Notes under the pieces: model-generated | What the model was told of the DNA's origin: nothing | Databases searched by the model: none | Seen by the model: only the letters and a program-made list of their open reading frames with translations | Translations under genes and position numbers: made by a program | NCBI RefSeq assembly: GCF_002270415.1 | Contig: NZ_NNRI01000013.1 | Coordinates: 62,001 to 126,000, forward strand | Origin: Mesorhizobium sophorae | Lineage (GTDB): Bacteria; Pseudomonadota; Alphaproteobacteria; Rhizobiales; Rhizobiaceae | DNA length: 64,000 nt | Direction of reading: 5' to 3' | Part shown: positions 1-9,354 of the stretch, one piece after another | Position numbering within the stretch: position 1 is the first letter of the stretch | Layout of the letters: every line of letters begins with the position of its first letter

Positions 1-71
1 AGTGGGGATCAAGTTTGGGACCACGGCATGCAACACGCATTGAAATAACGCCGAAAGGGCGGAATCCAATC

Positions 72-944
72 ATGTTCTTCAAGCGAGTTGGTCAATCGAA
101 AGCGCCGCAGCGGGCTGTTTTCCTGGCGCTTTCGGTGGTTGTTCCATCGCTCTTCCTGTCGGCCTGCATGTCGTCGGAGAAAGATATCGACCTGTCGACC
201 TATGTCGACCAGACCGAGCCGGCCGATGTTCTCTACAATCAAGGTCTTGCCAATCTGAATGCCGGGCGCCTGCAAGAGGCGAGCCGCAAATTCGATGCCG
301 TCGACCGCCAGCATCCTTATTCGGAATTCGCCCGCAAATCGATGGTGATGGGCGCTTTCGCCGACTATCGCCAGGGCAACTACGACGAGGCGATCGGCTC
401 GGCCAAACGCTACCTCACGCTCTATCCGTCGACTGACGACGCCGCTTACGCGCAGTACATCATCGGCTTGAGCTACTACCGCCAGATCAAGGACGTGACG
501 CAGGACCAGAAGGAAGCGCGCCAGACCCTTCAGACGATGCAGGACCTGGTGACGCGCTGGCCGACATCGGAATATGTCGATGACGCCAAGGAAAAGATGC
601 GCTTCGCCAACGACCAGCTGGCCGGCAAGGAAATGCAGATCGGCCGCTACTATCTCGAGCGGCGCGAATACATCGCCGCCGTCAAGCGCTTCCGCACCGT
701 GGTGGAGAACTACTCAAACACACGCCACGTAGAGGAGGCGCTCGCCCGCCTGACCGAAAGCTACTACGCGATGGGGCTGACCTCGGAGGCACAGACCGCC
801 GCTGCGGTGCTCGGCACCAACTACCCCGACAGTTCGTGGTACAAGGATTCCTACAAGCTGCTGCAGAGCAATGGACTTGCACCGCGCGAGAATGCCGGCT
901 CGTGGATATCCAAGGCCGGGAAGATGATCACCGGCGGCGCCTGA
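72..944 (+). CDS. bamD: Outer membrane assembly lipoprotein BamD
   Basis: Peripheral outer-membrane lipoprotein of the BAM complex, which inserts beta-barrel proteins. The 290-residue product begins with a basic, hydrophobic signal ending in the lipobox L-S-A-C, so Cys32 is the expected lipidation site. The rest is alpha-helical TPR-type sequence (A-D-V-L-Y-N near residue 50, repeated Y-x-E-A/A-x-x-Y motifs) with the family's length of about 250-290 residues. I chose the ATG at 72 because it places the signal peptide at the N-terminus; an in-frame ATG at 15 would add 19 non-signal residues. recN follows on the same strand after a repeat-filled gap, an order common in Rhizobiales. Confident family call. 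Confidence 0.92.
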   Translation: MFFKRVGQSKAPQRAVFLALSVVVPSLFLSACMSSEKDIDLSTYVDQTEPADVLYNQGLANLNAGRLQEASRKFDAVDRQHPYSEFARKSMVMGAFADYRQGNYDEAIGSAKRYLTLYPSTDDAAYAQYIIGLSYYRQIKDVTQDQKEARQTLQTMQDLVTRWPTSEYVDDAKEKMRFANDQLAGKEMQIGRYYLERREYIAAVKRFRTVVENYSNTRHVEEALARLTESYYAMGLTSEAQTAAAVLGTNYPDSSWYKDSYKLLQSNGLAPRENAGSWISKAGKMITGGA

Positions 945-949
945 CCCCA

Positions 950-1017
950 GAGCATCGGACCGAAAGGGCATTGGACCGAAGCGTGCGCAACGCTTTTTCG
1001 GATTGATCCGATGCTCA
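950..1017. repeat. AGAGCATCGGAC-type inverted repeat, copy 1
   Basis: A 68-base element whose ends are inverted repeats: AGAGCATCGGACCGAAA at the left and TTCGGATTGATCCGATGCTC at the right. The spacer holds a second small inverted repeat (GCGTGCGCAACGC). It lies directly after the bamD stop. A related element occurs at 55937-55992 in reverse orientation, where it overlaps a gene. It probably forms a stem-loop in the bamD 3' UTR. Confidence 0.7.
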
Positions 1018-1070
1018 AACAAAAAGATAGTGCGGCGCTGCGACTCCTGATGGTCGCGTGCCGCCTTAAG

Positions 1071-1146
1071 GCGCGTCGCGCTTTAAGTCTTTTGTTTTTG
1101 TGCATGTCGTTATCCCAAAACCGGGTCCACTTTTGGGCGGCATGCA
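1071..1146 (+). repeat. RIME/ABC-like rhizobial intergenic repeat, copy A
   Basis: The core at 1101-1146 is a stem-loop: TGCATGTCGTTATCCCAAAA pairs imperfectly with TTTTGGGCGGCATGCA around a short loop. It is preceded by a GCGCGTCGCGC-type segment. The same core occurs at 3031-3079 and 14011-14059, in the same orientation. This resembles the mosaic intergenic palindromes described in rhizobia. Assignment to a named family is from memory, not from alignment. Confidence 0.75.
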
Positions 1147-1162
1147 ATAGGTCCGGGTTCTG

Positions 1163-2836
1163 ATGCTTTCCAGACTGTCGATCCGCGATATCGTCCTGAT
1201 CGAGAAGCTGGATATCGACTTCCAGCCGGGTCTTTCCGTGCTGACCGGCGAAACCGGCGCCGGCAAATCCATCCTGCTCGATGCCCTGTCGCTGGCGCTC
1301 GGCGCGCGCGGCGACGCGTCGCTTGTGCGCCATGGCGCGGCGCAGGGCCAGGTGATCGCCGTCTTCGACGTGCCGCGCAACCATCCGGCCCGTGCACTGC
1401 TTGCCGTAAACGCCATCGACGACGACGGCGACATCATCCTGCGCCGCCTGCAGACGGCGGATGGCCGCACCCGCGTCTTCGTCAACGATCAGCCTTCGAG
1501 CGTCACGCTGATGCGCGATGTCGGCCGCGCGCTGGTCGAGATCCACGGCCAGCACGACGAACGCGCTCTGGTCGATCCCGGCGCACACCGCGATGTGCTT
1601 GACGCTTTCGGCGGCCATCTCGGCGCTGTCCGCTCGACCGGCGAGGCGTGGCGGCACTGGCGCGCCTGCGAGCAGGAGCTGTCGCGTCACAGCGCCAAGG
1701 TGGCGGCGGCCGCGCGCGAGGCCGACTATCTGCGTGCGGCGGTGGCGGAACTGACGAAGCTCGATCCGCAGCCGGGCGAGGAGACCGATCTCGCCGAGCT
1801 GCGCGCATCGATGATGCGGGCGGAGAAGATCGCTTCCGAAATCCATGACGCGCAAGATGTGCTGTCCGGTCCGTCCTCGCCCTTGCCGCAGCTGGCGAGC
1901 CTGCTCAGACGGCTGCAGCGCAAGGTGACGGAAGCGCCGGGCCTGCTTGATGACGTGGTCAAGTCGCTCGACGAGGCAATGCTGTCGCTCGATGCCGCGC
2001 AATCGGGCGTCGAGGCCGCGCTGCGCGCCACCGAATATGATCCACAGCGGCTGGAGAAGGCCGAGGAGCGGTTGTTTTCGCTGCGCGCCGCTTCGCGCAA
2101 GCACACTGTCGCCGTCGACGACCTGGCGCAATTGCGCGACACGATGTCGGCCGATCTCGCCGACCTCGATGCCGGCGAGGAACGCTTGCATGGGCTCGAA
2201 AAGCAGGCTGCCGCGGCGCGCGAGACCTATGACATTGCCGCCGCACAGCTGTCCTCGCTGCGCCATGCGGCGGCGGTCGGCCTGACCAAGGCGGTCATGG
2301 CCGAGTTGCCGGCTCTAAAGCTCGAACGCGCCGCCTTCATCGTCGAGATGAAGAGCGAGGCCGAGGGCCGCATGGAAGAAGGCATCGACCAGATCGAATT
2401 CTGGGTGCGCACCAATCCAGGCACACGGCCCGGGCCGATGATGAAGGTCGCTTCCGGCGGTGAGCTGTCGCGCTTCCTGTTGGCGCTGAAGGTGGCGCTG
2501 GCCGACCGTGGTTCGGCGCCAACGCTGGTTTTCGATGAAATCGACACCGGCGTGGGCGGCGCGGTCGCCGACGCCATCGGCCAGCGGCTGGCGCGATTGT
2601 CGAAGGGCGTCCAGGTGCTGTCGGTCACGCATGCGCCGCAGGTGGCAGCGCGTGCGGCGACGCATTTCCTGATCTCCAAGTCGGGCAGCACCGACCGCGT
2701 CGCGACCGGCATTGCCGAGATGGACCGGCCGGCGCGGCAGGAAGAGATCGCGCGCATGCTGGCCGGCGCCACCATCACCGACGAGGCGCGCGCCGCCGCC
2801 GAGCGGCTGCTGCGCGAGAACACTGCCGCGTCCTGA
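1163..2836 (+). CDS. recN: DNA repair protein RecN
   Basis: SMC-like ATPase acting in double-strand break repair. The 557-residue product has an N-terminal Walker A motif (G-E-T-G-A-G-K-S, about residues 29-36), long coiled-coil arms rich in Ala, Glu and Arg (about 150-370), a signature region (S-G-G-E-L-S-R-F, about 430), and a Walker B/D-loop (L-V-F-D-E-I-D-T-G-V-G-G, about 453-464). H-A-P-Q-V-A follows. Length matches the family. The gene is co-directional with bamD and ligA, but both gaps contain repeat elements, so co-transcription is uncertain. Confidence 0.96.
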   Translation: MLSRLSIRDIVLIEKLDIDFQPGLSVLTGETGAGKSILLDALSLALGARGDASLVRHGAAQGQVIAVFDVPRNHPARALLAVNAIDDDGDIILRRLQTADGRTRVFVNDQPSSVTLMRDVGRALVEIHGQHDERALVDPGAHRDVLDAFGGHLGAVRSTGEAWRHWRACEQELSRHSAKVAAAAREADYLRAAVAELTKLDPQPGEETDLAELRASMMRAEKIASEIHDAQDVLSGPSSPLPQLASLLRRLQRKVTEAPGLLDDVVKSLDEAMLSLDAAQSGVEAALRATEYDPQRLEKAEERLFSLRAASRKHTVAVDDLAQLRDTMSADLADLDAGEERLHGLEKQAAAARETYDIAAAQLSSLRHAAAVGLTKAVMAELPALKLERAAFIVEMKSEAEGRMEEGIDQIEFWVRTNPGTRPGPMMKVASGGELSRFLLALKVALADRGSAPTLVFDEIDTGVGGAVADAIGQRLARLSKGVQVLSVTHAPQVAARAATHFLISKSGSTDRVATGIAEMDRPARQEEIARMLAGATITDEARAAAERLLRENTAAS

Positions 2837-2979
2837 CGATGCACGGTTCGCCAGGCTGGCAAAAATCCCGGCTTCGCAACAGAGTCAGCTTGTGGCGCCA
2901 TCCCGCTGTTTCGGCGCGGTTTTATTAGAATTTTGCTCCCTTGAATCCGAAAGCTGATCTATGGTCGCGGACCACCAAA

Positions 2980-3079
2980 GCGCGTCGCGCCGAATCGGAT
3001 TTGCGCGACGTGCTCTGGGTCTTTGTCGCTATGCGTGTCGTTGTCCCAAAACCGCTGCGCATTTTTGGGCGGCATACAT
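2980..3079 (+). repeat. RIME/ABC-like rhizobial intergenic repeat, copy B
   Basis: The core at 3031-3079 (ATGCGTGTCGTTGTCCCAAA through TTTTTGGGCGGCATACAT) is a close relative of copy A. It is preceded by the same CGCGTCGCGC lead at 2980. It ends 21 bases before the ligA start codon, so it forms most of the ligA leader and could affect that transcript. Confidence 0.75.
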
Positions 3080-3100
3080 CTATGAGCCGGGTCTGAAACC

Positions 3101-5305
3101 ATGTTCGAAAAACCAGTCGATGCCCTGACAGACAGCGAAGCCGAAGCCGAGCTGAAGCGCCTGGCGGAAGAGATCGCCGAGCATGACCGGCGCTACCATA
3201 CCGAGGATGCGCCGGTAATCTCCGATGCGGAATATGATGCGCTGGCACGGCGCAATCTTGCCATCGAGCAGCGTTTTCCGGCGCTGGTGCGCGAGGATTC
3301 GCCGTCGCGCAGGGTTGGCGCGGCGCCGGCGGAAGGCTTCGCCAAGGTGCGCCATGCGGTGCCGATGCTCAGCCTCGCCAAGGCCTATACCGACGAGGAT
3401 GTCGCGGATTTCATCGAACGCGGCCGGCGGTTCTTCGATCGCGACAAGGATCTCGACATCGCCTTCACGGCCGAGCCGAAGATCGACGGTCTGTCGGCTT
3501 CGCTGCGTTATGAAAGCGGCGTGTTCGTGCAGGGCGCAACGCGCGGCGACGGTGCCGTCGGCGAGGACATCACCGCCAATCTCAGGACGATCGCCGACAT
3601 CCCCGCGAAGCTGAAGGGTTCGGGCTGGCCCGAAATCATCGAGATACGCGGCGAGGTCTATATGACCTACGCGGAATTCGAGGCGTTGAAGCAACGCTCG
3701 GCGGCGGTTGGCGGGCAGGACTACGTCAATCCGCGCAACACCGCGGCCGGTTCCCTGCGCCAGAAGGATCCATCCGTCACCGCCAGCCGCAACCTCAAAT
3801 TCTTCGCCTATGCCTGGGGCTATACGTCGGAGGATCCCGCTCCGACCCAGTACGGCGCCGTGCAGAAGTTCAAGGATTGGGGTTTCGCGATCAGCCCGCT
3901 GATGGTGCGGGCGAAGTCGGCCGAGGAGTTGATCGCGCATTATCATCGGATCGAGGAGCAGCGCTCCTCGTTGGGCTACGACATTGATGGCGTCGTCTAC
4001 AAGGTCGACCAGCTGGAGCTGCAGCGCAGATGGGGTTTCGTCACGGGCGAGCCGCGCTGGGCGGTTGCGCATAAATTCCCCGCCGAACAGGCGATGACGA
4101 CCGTGCAGAAGATCGACATCCAGGTCGGCCGCACCGGCACGCTGGCGCCGGTTGCGCGGCTGGCGCCGGTCACGGTCGGCGGCGTCGTGGTCGAAAACGT
4201 CACGCTGCACAATGAGGACTATATCAAGGGCCTGGACAGCACGGGCCAACCGATCCGCGACGGCATCGACGTGCGCATCGGCGACACGGTGGTGATCCAG
4301 CGGGCAGGGGACGTCATTCCGCAGATCGTCAGCGTCGTCATCGACAAGCGTCCGCCCGACGCCGTGCCATACGAATTCCCGCACACCTGTCCGATCTGCG
4401 GCTCGCCTGCGACGCGCGAAATCAACGAGAAGACAGGCAAGGAAGATTCCCGCCGCCGTTGCACCGGCGAACTGATCTGCCCCGCGCAGGCCGTGGAAGG
4501 ATTGCGGCACTTCGTGTCACGCGGTGCCTTGGACATCGAAGGCCTGGGCGCCGAGAACATAGACACTTTCTTCAATGCGGGATTGATCAAGACAGCCGCC
4601 GATATCTTCACGCTCAGGGATCGCCGTCCGGCCGTCACCAAGGCGTTGGCCGAGCGGCGTGAGGAGCAGGCCAGGCAGCGCGAGGCGGCATCGGGCAAGA
4701 CGCGCAAGAATGTGCGCAGCGTCGAGGATCGCAATTACGAAGGCCTCGACAAACTGTTTGCTGCCATCGACTCGCGCCGCGAACCGGAACTGGACCGCTT
4801 CATCTTCGCGCTCGGCATCCGCCATATCGGCGAAACCACGGCCGCAGTGCTTGCCAAAACCTTCTCGACCATCGAGGAACTGATCCGCGTCGGCAAGGAG
4901 ACAGCGGCGGCCGACGATCCGCACAGCGTTTTCCCATCGGTCAACGGCATCGGCGACACGGTCATCGATGCGCTACGCGACTTCTTCGGCAACGAACGCA
5001 ACGACGACGTGCTGGACGCGCTGCTCAAACAGGTCAAGCCGAAGCCGTATATCGTGACCATCTCGGCCGACAGCGCGGTGGCCGGCAAGACGATCGTGTT
5101 CACAGGCACGCTGGAAAAGATGACCCGCCCCGAAGCCAAGGCAATGGCCGAACGCCTCGGCGCGAAGGTCGCGGGTTCTGTTTCGGCGAAGACGGATCTG
5201 GTGGTCGCCGGGCCGGGCGCCGGCTCGAAGCTCAAGCTTGCCAGCGAGCTCGGCGTCGAAGTGATCGACGAGGACGCCTGGCTGGTGCGGATCGGCAAGG
5301 CGTGA
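3101..5305 (+). CDS. ligA: NAD-dependent DNA ligase LigA
   Basis: Joins Okazaki fragments and repair nicks using NAD+. The 734-residue protein has the Ia domain, the adenylation domain with the K-I-D-G active site (Lys127 is the nucleotide-accepting lysine), the OB fold, a four-cysteine zinc finger (C-P-I-C-G through R-C-T-G and I-C-P-A), the helix-hairpin-helix region and a C-terminal BRCT domain (about 655-734, beginning near G-K-T-I-V-F-T-G-T-L). A basic, charged segment around residues 513-545 between the zinc finger and the HhH region looks like a lineage-specific loop. The stop overlaps the start of the next gene by one base, suggesting translational coupling. Confidence 0.98.
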   Translation: MFEKPVDALTDSEAEAELKRLAEEIAEHDRRYHTEDAPVISDAEYDALARRNLAIEQRFPALVREDSPSRRVGAAPAEGFAKVRHAVPMLSLAKAYTDEDVADFIERGRRFFDRDKDLDIAFTAEPKIDGLSASLRYESGVFVQGATRGDGAVGEDITANLRTIADIPAKLKGSGWPEIIEIRGEVYMTYAEFEALKQRSAAVGGQDYVNPRNTAAGSLRQKDPSVTASRNLKFFAYAWGYTSEDPAPTQYGAVQKFKDWGFAISPLMVRAKSAEELIAHYHRIEEQRSSLGYDIDGVVYKVDQLELQRRWGFVTGEPRWAVAHKFPAEQAMTTVQKIDIQVGRTGTLAPVARLAPVTVGGVVVENVTLHNEDYIKGLDSTGQPIRDGIDVRIGDTVVIQRAGDVIPQIVSVVIDKRPPDAVPYEFPHTCPICGSPATREINEKTGKEDSRRRCTGELICPAQAVEGLRHFVSRGALDIEGLGAENIDTFFNAGLIKTAADIFTLRDRRPAVTKALAERREEQARQREAASGKTRKNVRSVEDRNYEGLDKLFAAIDSRREPELDRFIFALGIRHIGETTAAVLAKTFSTIEELIRVGKETAAADDPHSVFPSVNGIGDTVIDALRDFFGNERNDDVLDALLKQVKPKPYIVTISADSAVAGKTIVFTGTLEKMTRPEAKAMAERLGAKVAGSVSAKTDLVVAGPGAGSKLKLASELGVEVIDEDAWLVRIGKA

Positions 5306-5997
5306 TGGAAGGTGCATTCAAGGGTTTCGGGCCGAAGGCCATTCCGTTCCTGAAGGCACTGGATTTCCATCAGAGCCGGGAGTGGTTCCTGGAAAACCGC
5401 GACCTGTTCGAGAAGGAGTTGCGCGACCCCTTCGGCGATCTGGTCGAAACGCTCACGGAGCGTTTCACGCAAGCTGGGCTCGGCCTGCGCGGCGATCGCA
5501 AGAAGTCGCTGTTCCGTATCAACCGCGACGTGCGCTTCGCCAAGGACAAGCGACCTTACAACCGGCATCTGTCGGCGATCCTGTCGCCCGACGGCACCAA
5601 GATGGCGCACGGCGTGTTCTACGTTCATGTCGGGCTTGAGGGTTGCTTTGCCGACGTTGCCTGGTGGCAGCCGGAGCCGGCACTGCTGCTGGCTATGCGC
5701 AAAGCCATCGCGACGCAGCCTGACAAATTCCGCGCCATGGTAAAGGCGCTGAAGAAGAACGGCCTTGAGCTTGAGACGGAAGGCCGCATGAAGCGTACCC
5801 CACGCGGTTTCGAGCAGATCAGCGAACCCGATCTGACTGACGCCATCCGCAACCGGCATTTTGTCGTCCAGCATGTGATCGACCCGGCGGGGATCCATGG
5901 TGCGCAGCTGGTCGGCGAACTCGTCGATTTCACCTTGCGCGCCAGGCCGCTTCTCGACTGGGGCAGGGCGATCGAGGGCAAAGCCCTCGCCGCCTAG
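5305..5997 (+). CDS. DUF2461 domain-containing protein
   Basis: A 230-residue protein of the DUF2461 (TIGR02453) family, widespread in bacteria and of unknown biochemical function. The family hallmarks are visible: F-L-K-A-L-D-F-H-Q-S-R-E-W-F near the N-terminus, K-S-L-F-R-I-N-R-D-V-R-F-A-K-D-K-R-P-Y and the following H-L-S-A-I-L-S-P. There is no signal peptide or membrane segment, so it should be cytoplasmic. The ATG at 5305 overlaps the ligA stop (GTGATG); a GTG at 5302 is the alternative. The coupling to ligA suggests joint expression but says little about function. Confidence 0.88.
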   Translation: MEGAFKGFGPKAIPFLKALDFHQSREWFLENRDLFEKELRDPFGDLVETLTERFTQAGLGLRGDRKKSLFRINRDVRFAKDKRPYNRHLSAILSPDGTKMAHGVFYVHVGLEGCFADVAWWQPEPALLLAMRKAIATQPDKFRAMVKALKKNGLELETEGRMKRTPRGFEQISEPDLTDAIRNRHFVVQHVIDPAGIHGAQLVGELVDFTLRARPLLDWGRAIEGKALAA

Positions 5998-6108
5998 CCT
6001 TCGACAAGCATCACGACGATCATTTCCGCTGATCATTTGGCTCAAGCAAATTTGTGTGACAGACCGGGCTGCGCCACCTACATACCGCCCTTCGCAAGGG
6101 AGTGATTG

Positions 6109-6837
6109 ATGGCGACGGACGCAATCTCCGAGAGTGGTGCAAGGAGCGATTTCTGGCAGGGCGTACGGCTCTCGATGCCTGTCGTGGTGGCGTCGGCGCC
6201 ATTCGCGGTGCTGTTCGGGGCGCTTGCGGTCGACAATGGCTTCTCGGTCCTCGACGCCTTTCTGATGAGCGCGCTGGTCTATGGCGGCGCCAGCCAGATG
6301 GTCGGTATCCAACTGTTCGGCCAGCATGTCGCGCCTTGGCTGATCGTGCTGTCGATCTTTGCCGTCAACTTCCGCCATGTGCTCTATTCCGCCGGCATCG
6401 GCCGGCGCATCGCGCACTGGCCCATCATCGAGCAGGCGCTCGGCTATTTCATCCTCACCGATCCGCAGTTCGCGGTGGCCGAGGCGAGGGCGCAGTCTGG
6501 CCAGACGGTCGGCTTCGCCTGGTATCTCGGGCTCGGTCTTCCGGTTTATGTGTTCTGGGTGATCGAAAGCGCGCTTGGCGCGGTGTTCGGCAAGCTGATC
6601 CCCGACACGCATGCGCTGGGCATCGATTTCCTGCTGCCGATCTATTTTCTTGGTCTTGTCCTGGGCTTTCGCAAGCGGCCACTGTGGCTGCCGGTGGTCA
6701 TTGCCAGTACAGCTGCCTCCATCATCGCCTACAAGACGGTGGGCTCGCCCTGGCATGTCTCGATCGGTGCAATTGCCGGTGTGCTGCTTGCGGTCATCCT
6801 GCCGCCCCACCACTCAGGCGTGAAGGCCCGGCCATGA
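6109..6837 (+). CDS. azlC: AzlC family branched-chain amino acid exporter subunit
   Basis: Large subunit of a two-component amino-acid exporter (LIV-E/AzlCD type) in the inner membrane. The 242-residue protein has about six to seven hydrophobic segments. It starts with the family pattern F-W-x-G-V-R-L-S-M-P, followed by P-F-A-V-L-F-G-A-L-A and Y-G-G-A-S-Q-M-V. AAGGGAG at 6096-6102 favours the ATG at 6109 over the TTG three bases earlier. The stop overlaps the azlD start (ATGA), the usual arrangement for this pair. The substrate cannot be read from sequence; branched-chain amino acids or analogues are the family precedent. Confidence 0.87.
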   Translation: MATDAISESGARSDFWQGVRLSMPVVVASAPFAVLFGALAVDNGFSVLDAFLMSALVYGGASQMVGIQLFGQHVAPWLIVLSIFAVNFRHVLYSAGIGRRIAHWPIIEQALGYFILTDPQFAVAEARAQSGQTVGFAWYLGLGLPVYVFWVIESALGAVFGKLIPDTHALGIDFLLPIYFLGLVLGFRKRPLWLPVVIASTAASIIAYKTVGSPWHVSIGAIAGVLLAVILPPHHSGVKARP

Positions 6838-7130
6838 GCACGACATTCTGGATCATCATCGCCGGTGCGATCGCGACCTATCTGACGCGCATTGGCGGGC
6901 ATCTGGTCATCTCCCGTTTCGACAACATCCATCCGCGCGTCGAGGCCGGCCTCAATGCCGTGCCGGCGGCGGTGCTGACGACGCTGGTGGCGCCCGAACT
7001 GTTGAACGCCGGACCGGCAGAATGGGCAGCACTGGTCGTCACCGCCGTGGTGTCGCTGCGCGGCGGGCTGATGGCGATGTTTCTGGCGGGAGCGGCGGTG
7101 CTGATCTTGGCGCGGCAGTTCGTCGGGTAG
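6834..7130 (+). CDS. azlD: AzlD family transporter small subunit
   Basis: Partner of AzlC: a 98-residue membrane protein with three to four hydrophobic segments and the family features I-A-T-Y-L-T-R-I-G-G-H and N-A-V-P-A-A-V-L-T-T-L-V-A-P. The start codon lies inside the azlC stop (4-base overlap), so the two are translationally coupled. It is the last gene before a convergent junction with pepP that contains a long inverted repeat. Confidence 0.85.
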   Translation: MSTTFWIIIAGAIATYLTRIGGHLVISRFDNIHPRVEAGLNAVPAAVLTTLVAPELLNAGPAEWAALVVTAVVSLRGGLMAMFLAGAAVLILARQFVG

Positions 7131-7169
7131 GAATTCTGCCGCGCGGTCCTTTTCGTACGGTTGGCGCCG

Positions 7170-7337
7170 CCCCTCATTGCCCTGCCGGGCATTTCTCCCC
7201 GTATAGAGACGGGGAGAAAGACGCTGTCATTGAGGGTTTCGCCAATCGCCAGCGTTGCAGAAAAGGGCGCCGAGGTCGCAACGGCCCCTTCTCCCCGTCA
7301 CTATACGGGAAGAAGATGCCGGCAGGCAGATGAGGGG
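7170..7337. repeat. Long imperfect inverted repeat between azlD and pepP
   Basis: The left arm at 7170-7220 (CCCCTCATTGCCCTGCCGGG onward to GACGGGGAGAAAG) and the right arm at 7285-7337 are near-reverse complements of about 50 bases, separated by about 64 bases. Each arm also holds its own small inverted repeat around CTCCCCGTATAG. It fills the gap between convergent genes and may terminate transcription from both sides. Two opposed copies of one repeat unit would also produce this structure. Confidence 0.75.
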
Positions 7338-7363
7338 TAGCGCCAGCTTTCCAAGACCAGCCC

Positions 7364-9208
7364 CTAAATCTTCGCGTCGTGCGGTAGCGGCGCGGTCGCC
7401 TTTTCCAGCCAGGCCAGCGTTTCGCCGTCGATCATCGGTCCGATCTCAGCCAGCACGCGGGCATGGTATGCGTCGAGCCAGTGCAATTCGTCGCGCGTCA
7501 GCAGATCGGTGCGCACCAGGCGGATGTCGATCGGCGCCAGCGTCAGCGTCTCGAAGCCGTGCATGGCGATGTCGCCGCCCTCGACCTGTTCCGCCGGCGT
7601 CACCAGGATCAGGTTCTCGATGCGGATGCCGTAGGAGCCTTCCTTGTAGTAGCCGGGCTCGTTGGACAGCATCATGCCTTCGAGCAGCTTTTCGGTGCCG
7701 GTGCGGGCAATGCGCTGCGGCCCCTCATGCACGGCCAGGTACGAGCCGACGCCATGGCCGGTGCCGTGGGCAAAGTCGCAGCCGTGCTTCCACAGCGCCA
7801 TGCGGGCGACGGCGTCGATTTCCGAGCCGCGCGTGCCGGCGGGGAAACGCAGCGTCGAAATGCCGATCATGCCTTTCAGCACCAGCGTGAATCGTTCGCG
7901 CATTTCCTCGGTCGGCTGGCCGATCGGCACAGTGCGGGTGATGTCGGTGGTGCCGTCCTGATACTGGCCGCCGGAATCGAGCAGGAACAACTCGCCGGCC
8001 TGCAGCTTGCGGCTGGTGGCGCGTGACACACGGTAATGCATGATGGCGCCGTTCGGGCCGGCGCCGGAAATGGTGTCGAAAGAGATGTCGCGCAGCGGCA
8101 TCTGGGTTTCCTCGCCCGTCTGCCGGCGCGTCTCTTCAAGCCTGGTCACCACGGCAATCTCATCGAGCGAGCCTGGTTTCTGGCGCTCCAGCCAGCACAA
8201 AAGCTTCGCCACTGCAGCGCCATCGCGCCGATGCGCGGCGCGGGAACCGTTGATCTCGGCCTGGTTCTTGGTGGCGCGCGGAATGCGGGCGGGGTCGGCT
8301 GCGGCAACCACCGTGCCGCCATTGTCTTCGAGCAACATGCGCAGCCTGTCGGCCGCCAGCACCGGGTCGAGCGCGATCTTCGCGCCACCCTTGGCAAGGG
8401 CCACGATCGCCGCTTCGAATTCGCTGGGCTCATGCGGCTCGGCGAGCTGCGTGAGATAGGCCTCGACCTGGCGCGAGAATTTGCGCCCGTCCATGAACAG
8501 CTGATGCGATCCGTCGGCTGCGAGGATGGCGAAGCCGAGCGCCAGCGGTGTATGCGGCACGTCACCGCCACGGATGTTGAAGGCCCAGGCGATGGAGGAG
8601 GGGTCGGTCAGCACCGCATGGGTGGCGCCGTCCTTGGCGATCGCCGTTGCCAACCGCGCCAGCTTGTCCTTGGCGAGTTCGCCGGCAAAGCCGATCGGGT
8701 GGAGCTCGACCGGCGCCACCGGCGCCTCGGGCTGGTCCTTCCAGATGATGTCGATCGGGTTCTTGTCGAGCGGCACCAGCACAGCGCCGGTCTTGTCGGC
8801 CGAAGCCTGCAGTGCCTTGACCTCACTGATGGTGTGCAGCCACGGGTCAAATCCGAGCCGTGCGCCCTTGCCCAGATTGTCCCTGAGCCAGGCGGCTGGC
8901 GGGTTGTCGACCAGGCTTTCGATCGAAAAGATGTTGAGATCGACCTCGTGGCGCACCTGCAGGGTGTAGCGCCCGTCGACAAAGACGAAGGCGCGGTCGC
9001 GCAGCACGATGGCGACACCGGCCGAGCCGCTGAAACCGGTCAGCCATTTCAGCCGCGCCGAGCGATCGGCGACATACTCGCCCTGATGTTCGTCGGCGCG
9101 CGGCACGATGAAGCCGTCCAGCCCGTTGGCGGCCAGCCACTGGCGCAGCAGCGCGACGCGCGGCTTGCCGACTGCCGGATCGCCCGCGGAATCGAAGGTC
9201 TGGAACAT
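7364..9208 (-). CDS. pepP: Aminopeptidase P family protein (Xaa-Pro aminopeptidase, M24B)
   Basis: Metallopeptidase cleaving N-terminal Xaa-Pro bonds. At 614 residues it is of the long type with two creatinase N-like domains (about 1-310) before the C-terminal pita-bread catalytic domain (about 315-545). The five metal ligands are visible: Asp411 and Asp422 in L-L-D-S-G-G-Q-Y-x-D-G-T-T-D, His in A-H-G-T-G-H-G-V-G (about 480), Glu in L-S-N-E-P-G-Y-Y (about 515) and Glu in G-I-R-I-E-N-L (about 530). No signal peptide, so cytoplasmic. Resembles eukaryotic cytosolic APP1 in architecture. Confidence 0.93.
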   Translation of the reverse strand: MFQTFDSAGDPAVGKPRVALLRQWLAANGLDGFIVPRADEHQGEYVADRSARLKWLTGFSGSAGVAIVLRDRAFVFVDGRYTLQVRHEVDLNIFSIESLVDNPPAAWLRDNLGKGARLGFDPWLHTISEVKALQASADKTGAVLVPLDKNPIDIIWKDQPEAPVAPVELHPIGFAGELAKDKLARLATAIAKDGATHAVLTDPSSIAWAFNIRGGDVPHTPLALGFAILAADGSHQLFMDGRKFSRQVEAYLTQLAEPHEPSEFEAAIVALAKGGAKIALDPVLAADRLRMLLEDNGGTVVAAADPARIPRATKNQAEINGSRAAHRRDGAAVAKLLCWLERQKPGSLDEIAVVTRLEETRRQTGEETQMPLRDISFDTISGAGPNGAIMHYRVSRATSRKLQAGELFLLDSGGQYQDGTTDITRTVPIGQPTEEMRERFTLVLKGMIGISTLRFPAGTRGSEIDAVARMALWKHGCDFAHGTGHGVGSYLAVHEGPQRIARTGTEKLLEGMMLSNEPGYYKEGSYGIRIENLILVTPAEQVEGGDIAMHGFETLTLAPIDIRLVRTDLLTRDELHWLDAYHARVLAEIGPMIDGETLAWLEKATAPLPHDAKI

Positions 9209-9354
9209 CGTGGCCCTCCCTGAATTCCGCGCGACCGTAGCGCACGGGCTTGAAAATCGGAATCGATTTCCGGCTGGCGCAACCTGCTACAGCATCGCTT
9301 GACTGACAACCGGCCGGGCTTGGTCCAAGCTGGGTCGTTGCCGGCGTGTCGGCC

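Noticed and set aside
851..2266. Long open frame opposite recN
   Set aside because: Runs antisense through a certain gene; composition is Arg/Gln/His-rich with no family features. GC-rich codon use produces such frames.
3080..4510. 476-codon antisense frame over ligA
   Set aside because: Covered by an unmistakable LigA on the other strand; the translation is low-complexity shadow sequence.
4735..6813. 692-codon minus-strand frame across ligA, the DUF2461 gene and azlC
   Set aside because: Spans three well-supported genes on the opposite strand; no domain recognisable.
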